Below, in pieces: positions 1-11,053 of a stretch of DNA of 64,000 nucleotides. This stretch comes from Silene conica. Taxonomy: Eukaryota; Streptophyta; Magnoliopsida; Caryophyllales; Caryophyllaceae. The notes beneath the pieces are model-generated. The model saw only the letters and a list, made by a program, of their open reading frames with translations. It did no database searches and was not told the origin of the DNA. The translations under genes and the position numbers were made by a program. The stretch covers positions 73,448,641-73,512,640 of the forward strand of contig CM055313.2 of assembly GCA_029255685.2 (NCBI GenBank), read 5' to 3'. Numbering within the stretch: the stretch's first letter is position 1; each line of letters begins with the position of its first letter.

Positions 1-1556
1 AGAGGCTCGAGGGTGAATAGAGATGAAAGTTTTATCGTTCTTCAATAAAAAAGACCCAACAACAAAGTGCTCTTATGGGAAACTTGGGTAGCATTAGGAG
101 TGAAATTGTCACAAAAGAATGACGATCTCTAGCGTATGTCGCTAATGGAAGACTTTGGACCACCACCACTAGCAATATTGATGGCATCAGAAGGAGAAGA
201 CATATCATCATTTTCCACCCCCTTTTACGGTTCCGAGTTTTAGAAAGTCTCATTTTCTTTTACTTTTCCTTCTTCTTACAAACATCTCTTGTAATTCCTT
301 CCTCCTCCTTAGAACACTGAATATGACATATCCGAATTGTCATAGTCGACAAATCCTTTTTGTAGTAATACATCACTTTTTTTACCTTGAATGAGCTTTT
401 GATAATCTTGTCCCGAGATCCTTAGTCGGGAACGTCCTCCCTTTTTTTGAGAAATCATCATGAAAAGACTTGATATATAGGAAAATTCTTCTCCAAACCA
501 GTCGTTTAATTAATCTTACAAGTACTCACATGTTTTTTTAGCACTCACTTCTTAATGGACTTCCGTCACCTCCGTGATCACACTCTCACAATCCTTTATA
601 TTATTTTCATAAGCATGCACGGTATCCGAAGTATGCACCTGCTTCCTACTGTTCATTTTCATTCCATCAGCTGAACCGGCCTCCAAAACCTTATGAGGAG
701 GTGACCGTAAACCTGGAAAAAGTTAAATTTTTCACTTTTTAGCAGGATATCCACTTATCCTAATAATCCTATTAACGCAAGTCTGGCTTTTTCACTGCTC
801 GTATTTTTCAGCAATTAGTGAACTATACAACCAGTTATGTTGTATTGATTGGTAATACAAATCTAGAACTTTATGCAAAGGTTTGACTTTATATGACTTT
901 TTATGATGGTTTATGGAAAAGAATTTAAAGACTTGTAAAAAAGTTAATTCAAAATAATATATTGAAACTCAAAAATAATACATATATATATTCAATAAGA
1001 ACTTAATTTTAACATCTACAAAATTTATAAATTTAATTAGATTTATATTAAATGTACTGTATATCTGAAAATATTGTTGTGTATATTGATCGACAATTCT
1101 ACACTCCTAAAATTCATAACGTTCCTGTAGAAATATCATCATAACTTCTGAAGCACTATCTTTATAATCAAACTTTGAAGGAGCCAAACCTCATTTGCAT
1201 TTTCTATATAATTAGTCCTGGAATTCAATGTTTTTTGTTCTTTTGACAGCTATCGCAATGTTATGATCGACCTAGACATATAATATTCAATACTCCGTAT
1301 AGCTCTAAATTCTTTGGATTTAATGTAAAAGTGTAAATAGGTGGAGTGCAAGATGTAAAAGTGAAAAAACTGTTAGTTTATTTAATGTTACCTCTACTCT
1401 TTGTGCTCTTAGTACTGATCTGATTTTAGTAAATTTTCTCATTGTCATCAACAATAAAGCTCCTTTCATATCTGAGTTATTAAACTTAAAAACATATTTT
1501 TTCTGTTTGAATCATTTATTTATGTCATATATTCTATATATGTTAAAGATATTTTA
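1..1556. other. AT-rich intergenic DNA, no gene recognised
   Basis: No open frame here resembles a known protein, and no terminal repeats with target duplications were found. The 73-codon minus-strand frame at 32-253 has no recognisable motif and is treated as chance. Confidence 0.5.
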
Positions 1557-2594
1557 TCTATATAATTGCAAGATACTCTCACGTTCTCATTAACCCAAAT
1601 TCTTTTTTTTTTAATTCATCATGGTGGGACCCGTAAAGTTGTGTAATTAGATTTTACCCATTTTGAAATCAAAATTTTTAAAATTACTTCCTTTTAAAAA
1701 AAATTCTCAAAATTACTCGCTTAAGTTGCATTTTTTACTAAAATTGCTCAAAACTATACTTTTAGTGACTTATTTCGTCTATTTTAAACATATTTCGTTT
1801 GTGGTTAGACAAATCTATACTTTGGAAGCTATAAATATGTAGAAAAATGTAAGGGGTTCAAAAACAGAGGAAATAAATCAACTCAAATCGGTTTTTTGAA
1901 GCAATTTTAGGAAAAAAAATGCAATTTAAGGGAATAATTTTAGCAAAAAATGCAACTTAAGAGAGTAATTTTAGGAAACAATTTCAAAGAGAGTAATTTT
2001 AAAAATTTTGATTTCAAAAGGGAGTAAAATCTAATTTACTCTGATTTTATTTCAAAATAACTGCTTGCAATAATAGTTTTACAATTATTACGTAACACTT
2101 TTGATCGATATAAGTTCGTAAACATGAATTTCTACGAAAAACTTTCAATATGCATAACATGAACTTAAATATTATATAAGAAAATATAATAATTTTGAAC
2201 GTCGTCTGTCTATAACTATTACATAACAATCTATACCTAATACATAATTACAATAAATAATAATAATTAACAATTTACAGCAATCGAAAAAAATTGTGGC
2301 GACAATACTAAACTAAAAAAAAATAAAGATAAATTAATATTAATATAACAACCAGAAATAGTGTATAAATTAATATCATCAATTGAAATATTTTGCGAAA
2401 ATCAAGTTATAAACAGAAGTGTATATAGACGTTATTAGATATAAAACAAAATCGAATTTTGATAACAAAAGTGTATAGACGTTAGATATAAAACAAAAAA
2501 TTTGAACATTTATCATTTAGCTCAAATTATATATATTTAAAATAATACGATTTGAAAATAACCCGTGCAATTTTGTACACGGGTCAAAAACAAG
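1557..2594 (+). mobile_element. Non-autonomous Helitron
   Basis: The left end begins TCTATATAATTGCA directly after an A. The right end has the palindrome CCCGTGCAATTTTGTACACGGG (one bulge) about ten bases before CAAG, followed by T. Helitrons start TC, end in a hairpin plus CTRR, and insert between A and T; here CTRR has decayed to CAAG. The complete relative at 40671-41722 shares both ends, which supports the boundaries. No Rep/helicase coding sequence is present. A fold-back MITE sits inside. Confidence 0.6.
1647..2034. mobile_element. Fold-back MITE nested in the Helitron
   Basis: The first and last roughly 110 bases are inverted copies: the left begins TTAGATTTTACCC and the right ends GGGAGTAAAATCTAA. 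Both arms carry AAATCAAAATTTTTAAAATTAC or its complement. The flanks are too AT-rich to fix a target duplication, so the superfamily is not assigned. Confidence 0.6.
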
Positions 2595-3072
2595 TTTTAG
2601 TTAAAGGTCAGCAAATAATTGAAACAAAAGAAACAATAGTCTCGGGTGGGAAGGACTAATAAAGATGAATATGTTTTTAACCTCATTAACCTATAGTTAC
2701 TCCGACATAAAAGGCGCCTTTAATTTGCAACATTCTATACACTCATATTTGTACTTCAAACTTGTTTATATATTGTTTATTTTTTTATTAAACACGTTCT
2801 AAATTAAAACACACATGTATGTTTACTTTCATCAATAGCCTAATTTTATTATCCAGAAAATAAAAAGTAAAAAGAGTTGCATATGTGACCGACATCACAT
2901 AGTACCAAGCTATATAAAATAACTTAATAAATATAGTTGTTAAATAGGTGAAATCGTATAATGACTATTGATTTTATGCAACACAAATTTCGACTCATGT
3001 GTACCACCACACTGACCAATACTCTGTTGGACTTCTGCATGCCATGAATTTTTTTAGGGTTTTTATAATTTT
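2595..3072. other. AT-rich spacer
   Basis: No coding sequence, terminal repeat or structured motif was recognised. Confidence 0.4.
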
Positions 3073-3285
3073 TTGTCCAGGTTAGCATTTTTTTATGACG
3101 AGGAAAACGTCGCCGCTATTTTCGATGCGCACTGGATAAATGCTCGAGTATACGTGATATCCTGCAAACCACGTACGTCAGGTAAGCCACACGAGGGTGA
3201 CAGGCTCGAAGTCTATTTAGGCATGGACTCGGACAAAGAATATTGCACAAAATTTTGTTATGTTATGTTAGTGAAAAAGTGAAAG
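3073..3285 (-). mobile_element. Diverged SINE-like repeat copy
   Basis: About 170 bp are clearly related to the repeat at 16989-17231, read on its minus strand: both hold GCGCACTGGATAAA, then TCTGCAAACCAC or its variant, and TTTAGGCATGGACTCGG. The tRNA-like head with its B box, seen in the 17-kb and 45-kb copies, is missing, so this is a partial copy. Any reading frame across it is incidental. Confidence 0.5.
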
Positions 3286-3405
3286 TGTGAAACCCCATTG
3301 TTATATTAGTGGAACTCCATTGTTCTATTACTGAAACTCCATTGTTCTATTAGTGAATAAAACTCAATTGTTTTTTGAGTGAAACTCCATTGTTTTTTGA
3401 GCAAC
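3286..3405. repeat. Short tandem repeat, about 23-bp unit
   Basis: Five degenerate copies of GAAACTCCATTGTT followed by CTATTAGT or TTTTGAGT run head to tail. No coding or structural role is apparent. Confidence 0.75.
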
Positions 3406-3850
3406 CACCACCCCCACGATATCACCACCGCCACCATCCCCACGACATCACCACCGCCACCATCCCCACACATGACCCACCACCGCCAACAACTCATTTT
3501 CTCAGATCTGAAAAAAATAACCAAACATCGATCTAAAAGCCCTACCATCCCCACGACATCACCACTGCCACCATCCCACACATGACCCACCAGCATAAAC
3601 AACTCATTTTCTCAAATCTGAAAAAAATAACCACATGAGCGCCACACATGACCCACGGGCATGACCAACAAGTCACCAACCACTATTTTTTCTCAGATCT
3701 GAAAAAAAAAAAAAAAAAGAGAAAGAAAAACAACTACACCACCCCTACGACATCACCACCACCACGAAAAACAACCACACCACCCCTACGACATCACCAC
3801 CACCACCATTCCCATATATGACCCATCACTACCAACAACAACCCTTCCTT
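3406..3850. repeat. CAC/CCACC-rich degenerate minisatellite
   Basis: Repeated blocks of CCCCACGACATCACCACC, ACACATGACCCACCA and CTCATTTTCTCAGATCTG occur in several rearranged copies. The histidine/threonine/proline-rich frames and their valine/glycine-rich opposites are translations of this repeat, not genes. Confidence 0.7.
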
Positions 3851-4284
3851 TTCCAGATTTCAAAAAAAACAAAAAAAAACCACCGACCTTACCAACCACT
3901 ACCACAGTCACGACAAATGACAAAAAAAAGAGAAAGGAGAAAATGAGCGTCGTGGTCGTTGTTGTTGTCGGTGCCGCCTCTCACGGCGCCACCTTCCCCC
4001 TTTTTTTAAAAAAAAACTCGGATCTGGCACTATGGTGTTGTTATCGGTGGTGTTGTTGTTGTCGGTGAGAGTACATGAGAGAAGAGGGAGTTAGAGGGAG
4101 AAGTTATATTGAGGGAGACGGCCGGGTGAATGAATGAATGAGGATTAGGGTTTGAGTACCTTTTATATCTAGTCCATTTATTTTGTTTTAATCTTCACCA
4201 TTCATTTGTTTTGATACAATGGTTTAGATGAGGAGTCAAGGACTCAACAAAAAGGTGGATTCAAATGATCTCATTTCAATATAT

Positions 4285-4967
4285 TGTCAAGAAACCAACC
4301 CAACCAAAAGCTTAAGCCGATGGTTGGAGTTCCTTGATTCGTTTTATATTCTAACACTCCCCCTCACACGAATGCCCTTTTTTCTTTTTGGGCTTGAAGT
4401 GTGGGTGCAGGCGGGATTCTCTTGCCTGTTCTGATTATCCACTTTAGAATGGAGGGGGGTGAGATTCGAACCCGTGACCTTTGGTCACATGGCTCTGATA
4501 CCATGTTAAATTCAACAACGGGTCTGAGCCACACCCGAACGGAGGAGAAAGAGTCCACATTATAAACCCAAGAAGGTTCCACTCTAAAACCAAATGGCAA
4601 TCAGGGAGTAACCCCTTGCCTTATAAGGTGATAATTCTTCTCCCCTTTTATCAATATGGGATAATCCTTACATGTGGGATTTTCGGGTTTCTTCACACAC
4701 CCCCTCACATGTGAGGCCCACTTACACACAGACTGGACAAATTCAACTGAGCAACCTTGCTTGTCCAACTGTAAACTTGGTATGACCCAGTATCAACTTA
4801 GTCCGGACAAATTCAACTGAGTAATTTTCTTTTCTCGTCCGGCTGCAAACTCTGGCCCATGAATCCCAGGTCTTTAGCCATGGGCTCTGATACCATGTCA
4901 AGAAACCAACTCAACCAAAAGTTTAAGACGATGGTTGGAGGTCCTTGATTCGTTTTATATTCTAACA
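4285..4967 (-). mobile_element. TRIM retrotransposon with a different LTR in its middle
   Basis: Two 72-bp LTRs (4285-4356 and 4896-4967) run from TGTCAAGAAACC to TATATTCTAACA and are flanked on both outer sides by the 5-bp target duplication TATAT. On the minus strand, a primer-binding site TGGTATCAGAGCC abuts the LTR at 4895 and a G-rich polypurine tract abuts it at 4357. There is no coding capacity and the length is under 700 bp, as expected for TRIMs. A second, unrelated LTR-like block lies in the middle and carries its own PBS and polypurine tract. Confidence 0.85.
4504..4697 (-). mobile_element. Second LTR type inside the TRIM
   Basis: This 194-bp block starts TGTTAAATTCAACAA and ends GGGTTTCTTCACA. 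On its left is GGCTCTGATACCA, a complementary initiator-Met primer site. On its right is CACCCCCTCACATG, a complementary polypurine tract. It therefore has the context of a complete LTR, but its sequence is unrelated to the outer 72-bp LTRs. Confidence 0.7.
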
Positions 4968-4972
4968 TATAT

Positions 4973-6465
4973 ACTACATACATATATACATTAAATCTAA
5001 TAGAAATAATTACGGCATGTCTCTATTAAAAATTAACATCTTTATACTAGTTAATACTACATGTGGGGCATGTACGCTTAGTTTAAGGAATATCACCATA
5101 TTCTGGTTTCTCTAAATTTATACTTCAATCAAAACTATATAGTAATATTTACATCTCCCTTGGTTAGGTATATTATACAGCGCTATCGATTAAAAAATAC
5201 ACTATATAGTATAATAAAATGTATAGATTTAATTAGTTACGTTAAAGTCTCTTTATTTTCGTATAATATATAGCATTGATGATTACATAAAACGCATCTA
5301 AGCCTCATAATTAATATGAATTTAAATTCAGATCTGCAATCTCGCCGATCAATAAAATTGTCTTCTCTTTTGTAGAATAGACTTTAACGGGGCCATAATT
5401 TTAAGTCAATGGACAAAAGAATAATATTATTAGAGAACCTCGTAAAAAATCAAAACTTTTAAGTAAAATTTTTGAAATTTTCAAACGCCAACCCCTTCGC
5501 TCCTTTTTTTTGCATTACTTTCTTTACGCTTTTTTCAACTACCACATAAGCATGTACATTTGTGTATTACTTTCTTTACTTTTTCTTTTATCTTTTCTCC
5601 TTTTTGTTAAAACAATTCAACTCTTAATAATTTGTAAAGATTGTAGGCATGAATTATGACTGAAACAAGGTAGCATTAATTCCATGACTTGACCAATCAT
5701 CCAATAATCCCCAAACCCTAAGAAGCTTCCAGTTTTCCAACCGAATGGATTCATTCAACCAATCTAATACTCGATTACCGAATTATTGTGAATATATAAA
5801 TTAATGAAAAACTCCAATACAAAAAGGATAAAAAAGATTCTGTACTGAATCCAAACCAAGTGTGTAATGTCATGTTAAGTCATTCAAACAAAGCATTTAA
5901 TTAAGCCCTTTGTTTCTTGTACTTCTCTGCTCTGCATGGCAGTAGTAGTAACATAAATAAACATAATGTATGGATGACATCCATCAACAAATTAAAGTGT
6001 ATGTATGTGCAAAAGTAACAACAAATTAAATTAATTTTTGTTATTTCAGACGCCTTACCTTCGTGTCGTGTTGCGTGTCTAACACTTGGAAGTATCCGTT
6101 AACAACACCACACTTCAACACTTCATTTTAAACCAAAAAATTAAACACACTTCGCAGATGTTCATTGTGTGCCTTGAATCTATTAGTCGCCACTTCAAAC
6201 AGTATATGTTATCTAATTAGGCTAGAGTTTTAGTGTTGGGAATTTCTAGGTCATTTGTATCGATCTTAAAAAGTACGTACTATATAAATTTCTAAATCAA
6301 ACCCTCGTAGTTATATGTATCATAGTTTTCTAAATCTGAATCAGAAGCTATGTAAACTTTTCAATATAAAAAAGAGAAAGACTATCATCCTTTCTCACCT
6401 GTGGAAGCCGCTAACAAAACATTAGTGAATCACGTAAATTTGTGTGTTGCTTTCTTAATTACCAT
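4973..6465. other. AT-rich intergenic DNA
   Basis: Nothing coding or repetitive was recognised in this 1.5-kb stretch. Confidence 0.4.
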
Positions 6466-6694
6466 TTTTTAAACGTACTTGATCATTTATGGACGAGTTT
6501 TATTCAATCATGTACTTTTTCTCATTATTTTTTCATAGTATGCCCTTTATCTAATTTTTCTAATTCTCTCTAATTCTCTTATTCTCTCAAATTCTCTCCC
6601 TCACAAATTAATCAAATCCGTCTTTGACGCAATCATGGATGTTAATTCTCGTATTATTAAGATCAGATAATAATTTTAATTCTTACCAGTAATT

Positions 6695-6810
6695 CTTGTA
6701 TGAGACCGTCTCACGCGTACAACGGGTTCATCTATTTGTATTAAATGAGAAATTTATTATAAAGACAGATGTCTCATGGTGTGAGACCGTCTTATTGTAC
6801 AATTTGTGAA
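6695..6810. mobile_element. Small MITE-like inverted repeat
   Basis: TATGAGACCGTCTCAC near the left and GTGAGACCGTCTTATTG near the right form terminal inverted repeats about 70 bp apart. They lie inside the larger TIR element and are absent from its relative at 43.8 kb. The ends are not precisely defined. Confidence 0.35.
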
Positions 6811-6944
6811 TTCTTAATTTTATTAATTATATATTAGGATTTGCTTACACTAATTAAATTATGATTTGTTTATTTCTAATTATTAATTCTAATTCTTAAT
6901 AATCAAGCTGTCATACCCATTGGATCTCATCAAGTTGAATTCAC

Positions 6945-7118
6945 CGAGTTTTACCTAATTGCAGGGTATTGTACTTTTTTTCATATGTTGTTTTCCGTAT
7001 GCGCGCCATGTGTTTGATAAATTGTCTCTGAGTTTTACCCAATTGCAAGGTATTGCACTTTTCTCTTTTGTTGTTGTTTTCCGTTATGCGCGCCATATGT
7101 TTGATAAAATGTCTCTGA
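6945..7118. repeat. Imperfect tandem duplication, about 85 bp
   Basis: Two adjacent copies run from GAGTTTTACCTAATTGCA through TATGCGCGCCATGTGTTTG to TGTCTCTG, differing by several substitutions and small indels. They lie inside the TIR element. Confidence 0.75.
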
Positions 7119-7239
7119 GAAAATTTATTTAGTTATTAGGGGTTAAGAGTTAGAGTGAGAAGGTGAAATAAAATTGTAAATGTTGTGAAAAGATAGGGTA
7201 CAATAAAACTCGTCCATGATTGAGCAACACCTTTTTAAA

Positions 7240-7976
7240 TTATCTTTTTCAAAAGAAAATAAACATATCTGATACTTGGATACCGTGTTCTATGCGACAC
7301 TTGAAGCCGAGTAGAGTAACAATAATATTAATAAAAAAAAAAGGTAGTTTAAACTTAATAATGGTAAACGAATGGTAATATAGGAAAGATATGTGTTTAT
7401 TAAATTATGGAGTGCATGATGAAATGAAGTGCTGCAAGTATCTGAGTTGAGTATCAGTGATGTACACCTTGGGAAGGAAGTCATATTTATTTGTATAAAT
7501 GAATGAATTGTATAACTTGAGTTTTCTTCCTAACTCTGCAGTGTTAAAGTGAGGGGACATGGATCTATATGCACCATTTTCAAGTACACACAGATCCCCT
7601 TGAAATTCATCTAAATTTTATGCACTTTTTCACATTTCTATGCTAGTATATTGTTTACAACTACATTTTTTTTATTATTTTAAATTTTATGAGAATTTTG
7701 TGTTAGGGACTTTATTATTTTAAGTTGGGATTCTTCAGGCACCTAGGTGTAAGGTGATGATATGATATTGTACGTTATTATAAGTGGCTGAGTAAGGATT
7801 GTACTCGGTGCGTGAAAACGTTTAGCGGGATTAAACGAGAGATGGTATAAAGAAATTAAAATTAACAAATAGATGAACTTTTTTTTTTTAGTATGACTTC
7901 AAACTTCTAATTTTGGTTGAGGCGAGCGTTATTATTAGCTCCCTAACTCGAGTGGGTAATTATGTTGTAAATATAA
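7240..7976. other. AT-rich intergenic DNA
   Basis: No gene or element ends were recognised. Confidence 0.4.
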
Positions 7977-7984
7977 AATGTGAG

Positions 7985-8713
7985 CAGGGGCGGATTCACC
8001 CACAGGGCTCAAGAATAAAAAAAATATATACATCTAAAAATATTCATTTCTGTGGTGAGTCTCAGTTGGTAAGAGTATATGTAAGAGGCTTGCTTCCCCT
8101 TGAAGGTAGGGGTTCGAACCCCATTAGTTGCATTTTTTTTATTTACTACCCTAATAAGTTGTTTAACATTTTATCCCAAATCCTAATAATATTAATCGTA
8201 AATTGCTATTATTGTTTTCCCTATAACTAAAGTATTTTATATACTAACTTGTTTAATTAACGCCATAAATCCTTAGTTTTAACAAAGTTAAGATACATGT
8301 CTATTCGAGAATACAAAAACATTGTATTTTTTTTAAAAAAAAAGATTATAAAACCTTTACGTTTTTGAAGGACGATTGTTGAATTTAGTAGTATATAGTG
8401 AAACTTGTATCCTTGAATAATATTGTAACATAAATTTATGCAAGTATACATTTTGTAATATTCAATCATATTGTATATGTTTATAAGATATCACTCTGTC
8501 ATTATTATTTGTTTGTCTTTCAACAAAATACCATTTATAAATAATAAAAAAGTGGCCCAAACGATGTAAGTTTGACAAAGGTAGCAACCCCCAAATGTCT
8601 AACATCTTTCACATATGTGCGACCTCAATTATACGTTTTGATGGTTTTATATGACTGACCATCGCGGATATGAGTCTAGGCCACCCCACTTCTAAATCCT
8701 AGATCCGCCCCTG
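7985..8713. mobile_element. Non-autonomous hAT element
   Basis: The terminal inverted repeats CAGGGGCGGA and TCCGCCCCTG are flanked by a perfect 8-bp target duplication AATGTGAG (7977-7984 and 8714-8721), the hAT signature. The 729 bp hold no transposase. A tRNA-like segment lies inside at 8050-8130. The larger element at 43582-45710 has the same ends. Confidence 0.85.
8050..8130 (+). other. tRNA-like segment inside the hAT element
   Basis: CTCAGTTGGTAAGAG resembles a pol III A box, and GGGGTTCGAACCCC about 45 bases later is a perfect B-box/T-arm. A closed acceptor stem is not evident, so this is not called a functional tRNA. A SINE remnant, or a tRNA-derived part of the hAT family itself, is more likely. 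Confidence 0.5.
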
Positions 8714-8721
8714 AATGTGAG

Positions 8722-9105
8722 TAGGTTGATGTAGTTCTTGAGCCAATTTTAATTGTGGATTTTTCGAAAATAATCTCTTAATATTTAGTACGAGTATAAA
8801 GCTAAGAACATATACATTCGTGATTCGTTTAATTTACATTGTTCACTTTTATTTTAAAGCTTATCCTATTAAAAACTAGAAATTAATTGGCTATAATCAA
8901 AAGTTATTAGCTCAGTCTTTCAAAGATGACTAAAATAAATTTACATTATTCATTTTAGAGCATGTTTAATCTAACCTAATATATGTAAATTGAGTTTGTT
9001 CTTTTCAAGTTTAATCAGGGTTTTTCAAAAGCTAAAAACGCCAAATAGAAACTTCTATTTTCTTAGGGCACAAAATGTTGGTTGTTGAATAATTTAAAAA
9101 AAAAA
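8722..9105. other. AT-rich spacer
   Basis: No feature was recognised. Confidence 0.35.
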
Positions 9106-9140
9106 CTAGTTTTTAACCCGTGCAAAATTGCACGGGTATA
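9106..9140 (-). mobile_element. Helitron 3' end, minus orientation
   Basis: Read on the minus strand, the sequence is CCCGTGCAATTTTGCACGGG, a short A-rich linker, then CTAG and T, identical in plan to the other Helitron ends here. The body extends rightward. A possible 5' end (ATTATATAGA at 12711-12720, minus TCTATATAAT) would make a 3.6-kb element, but the match is only ten AT-rich bases. Confidence 0.55.
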
Positions 9141-9789
9141 ATTTTAAGAACATCAATATACTGATTATCAATATAATGATTAATATTTAAAAATGTTAAG
9201 CCAAAATATATTCTATTTCTTTTATACTTTATTTCTTTTTATAATAATAATAGTTTAAAGCACGTGCAAAAATTGTAACGGTTTGAAGTTTATGAATGTT
9301 TTAAATCCGTGAAAATATGCACGAATTCAGTGTAAGAACACGATAACAAAATTTTTAGATCTACTGAATTTAGTGGATAAGATCCATATCTATCACGAAT
9401 TCCTTTAAAGTATTATTTTAACAGAATGCTCTAAACTCTACTTAATTAACAAAGTTTTATAGTTCATTTATTTTGCTTAACTATTTTTAGATCTCATTTT
9501 TTGTTGAAAACTATTTCTTATTCAAAAAATTACTGAAATTTAGTAATATCTCGAAAATTTGCTATTATGATAGTCAAAATGTTAGAGTTGAATGCTTGTA
9601 AAATAATATAATAATGTTATTTATTTTACATTTTTTTATCATTTATGTTTTCATTGTCTAATTATTATTGATAGACTATGTTGACTATTGGAAAAATTCA
9701 GCGTTTTCATATTGTATTATTTATACAACGTAAATGAAATTGGGGATGGTGGTTCATTGAAGTTTGGTATTGAACATGAAATTCTATTA

Positions 9790-10103
9790 CTCCATCCTAT
9801 TCATGGTGTTCTTCCCCTTTGGAGGGGGCACAATACTCAAGGAAAAGTGTTTGTTTAATGGAGAAAAAGTTGGGTGGGGTTTGGAATAGGAGAGAGGGAT
9901 AATAATTAGGAGTTAAATAATGAATTGTGGGCCCCAATTATTGATGAAATAAATAAAATAGGGGTAAAAAAGTTGGGTGGGGTTGGGTGATAGAAGAGAG
10001 GAATGAATAAAATATAATTAAAAGTTATCAAAAATAGAAAGGGGAAGAAAACCTGAATAATCCGTTTAAGGAAATAGGGAAGAAAACAGAGAATAGGAGG
10101 GAG
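9790..10103. mobile_element. Stowaway-like MITE
   Basis: The imperfect inverted ends CTCCATCCTATTCATGGTG and GAGAATAGGAGGGAG are flanked by TA dinucleotides, matching the Stowaway (Tc1/mariner) pattern of CTCCNTCC termini and a TA target. There is no coding capacity. Confidence 0.6.
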
Positions 10104-10231
10104 TATCAAAGTTAGTTTTTCATAAATTAACTACATATTTTTTGCTGGATCCTACATTTATTTAAAAATAAAACAATAAAAGAAAATAAATGTGATGATG
10201 TGGACGCACGAAAGTTCACAAAATGCTTTTG

Positions 10232-10762
<531 letters not shown>

Positions 10763-10824
<62 letters not shown>
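10763..10824. repeat. (TA)31 microsatellite
   Basis: A pure TA run immediately follows the right arm of the inverted-repeat MITE, mirroring the longer TA run on its left. Confidence 0.95.
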
Positions 10825-10833
<9 letters not shown>

Positions 10834-10964
10834 TATAAGATAGGTCCAATATGCTCTTAGCTTTAACTCACTTGTTATTTTTAATATACTATGCGTTTTT
10901 TATATTTTTTTCACTTCTCACTTTATGTTTGAGAGATTATTTTTTTGCAACTGTAAAACTAGTA

Positions 10965-11053
10965 CTGCCTCCGTCCCAGTAAATGTCTATACTTAATTTA
11001 TTTTTCTCTCACAGAATAAAATAAACGTAAACATTTTATTGGGACAGAGAGAA
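10965..11053. mobile_element. Short Stowaway-like MITE
   Basis: CTGCCTCCGTCCCAGTAAATG on the left and the inverse CATTTTATTGGGACAGAGAG on the right enclose about 45 bp, with TA on the left flank. The right TA has decayed to TG. Confidence 0.5.

Larger units (their letters stand above)
6474..7231. mobile_element. Non-autonomous TIR element, family 1 copy A
   Basis: The imperfect inverted ends CGTACTTGATCATTTATGG and CCATGATTGAGCAACACC are flanked by an 8-bp direct repeat TTTTTAAA (6466-6473 and 7232-7239). The copy at 43788-44857 shares the ends and an internal stretch containing ATGGATGTTAATTCTCG. That stretch looks like a short first exon followed by a GT donor, so a captured gene start is possible. 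No transposase is present; hAT or MULE origin is undecided. Confidence 0.55.

Noticed and set aside
3306..3602. Histidine/proline-rich and glycine/valine-rich frames
   Set aside because: They come from CAC-rich minisatellite DNA and have no conserved domain.
8050..8130. A functional tRNA gene
   Set aside because: A and B boxes are present, but no complete cloverleaf with a paired acceptor stem can be drawn.
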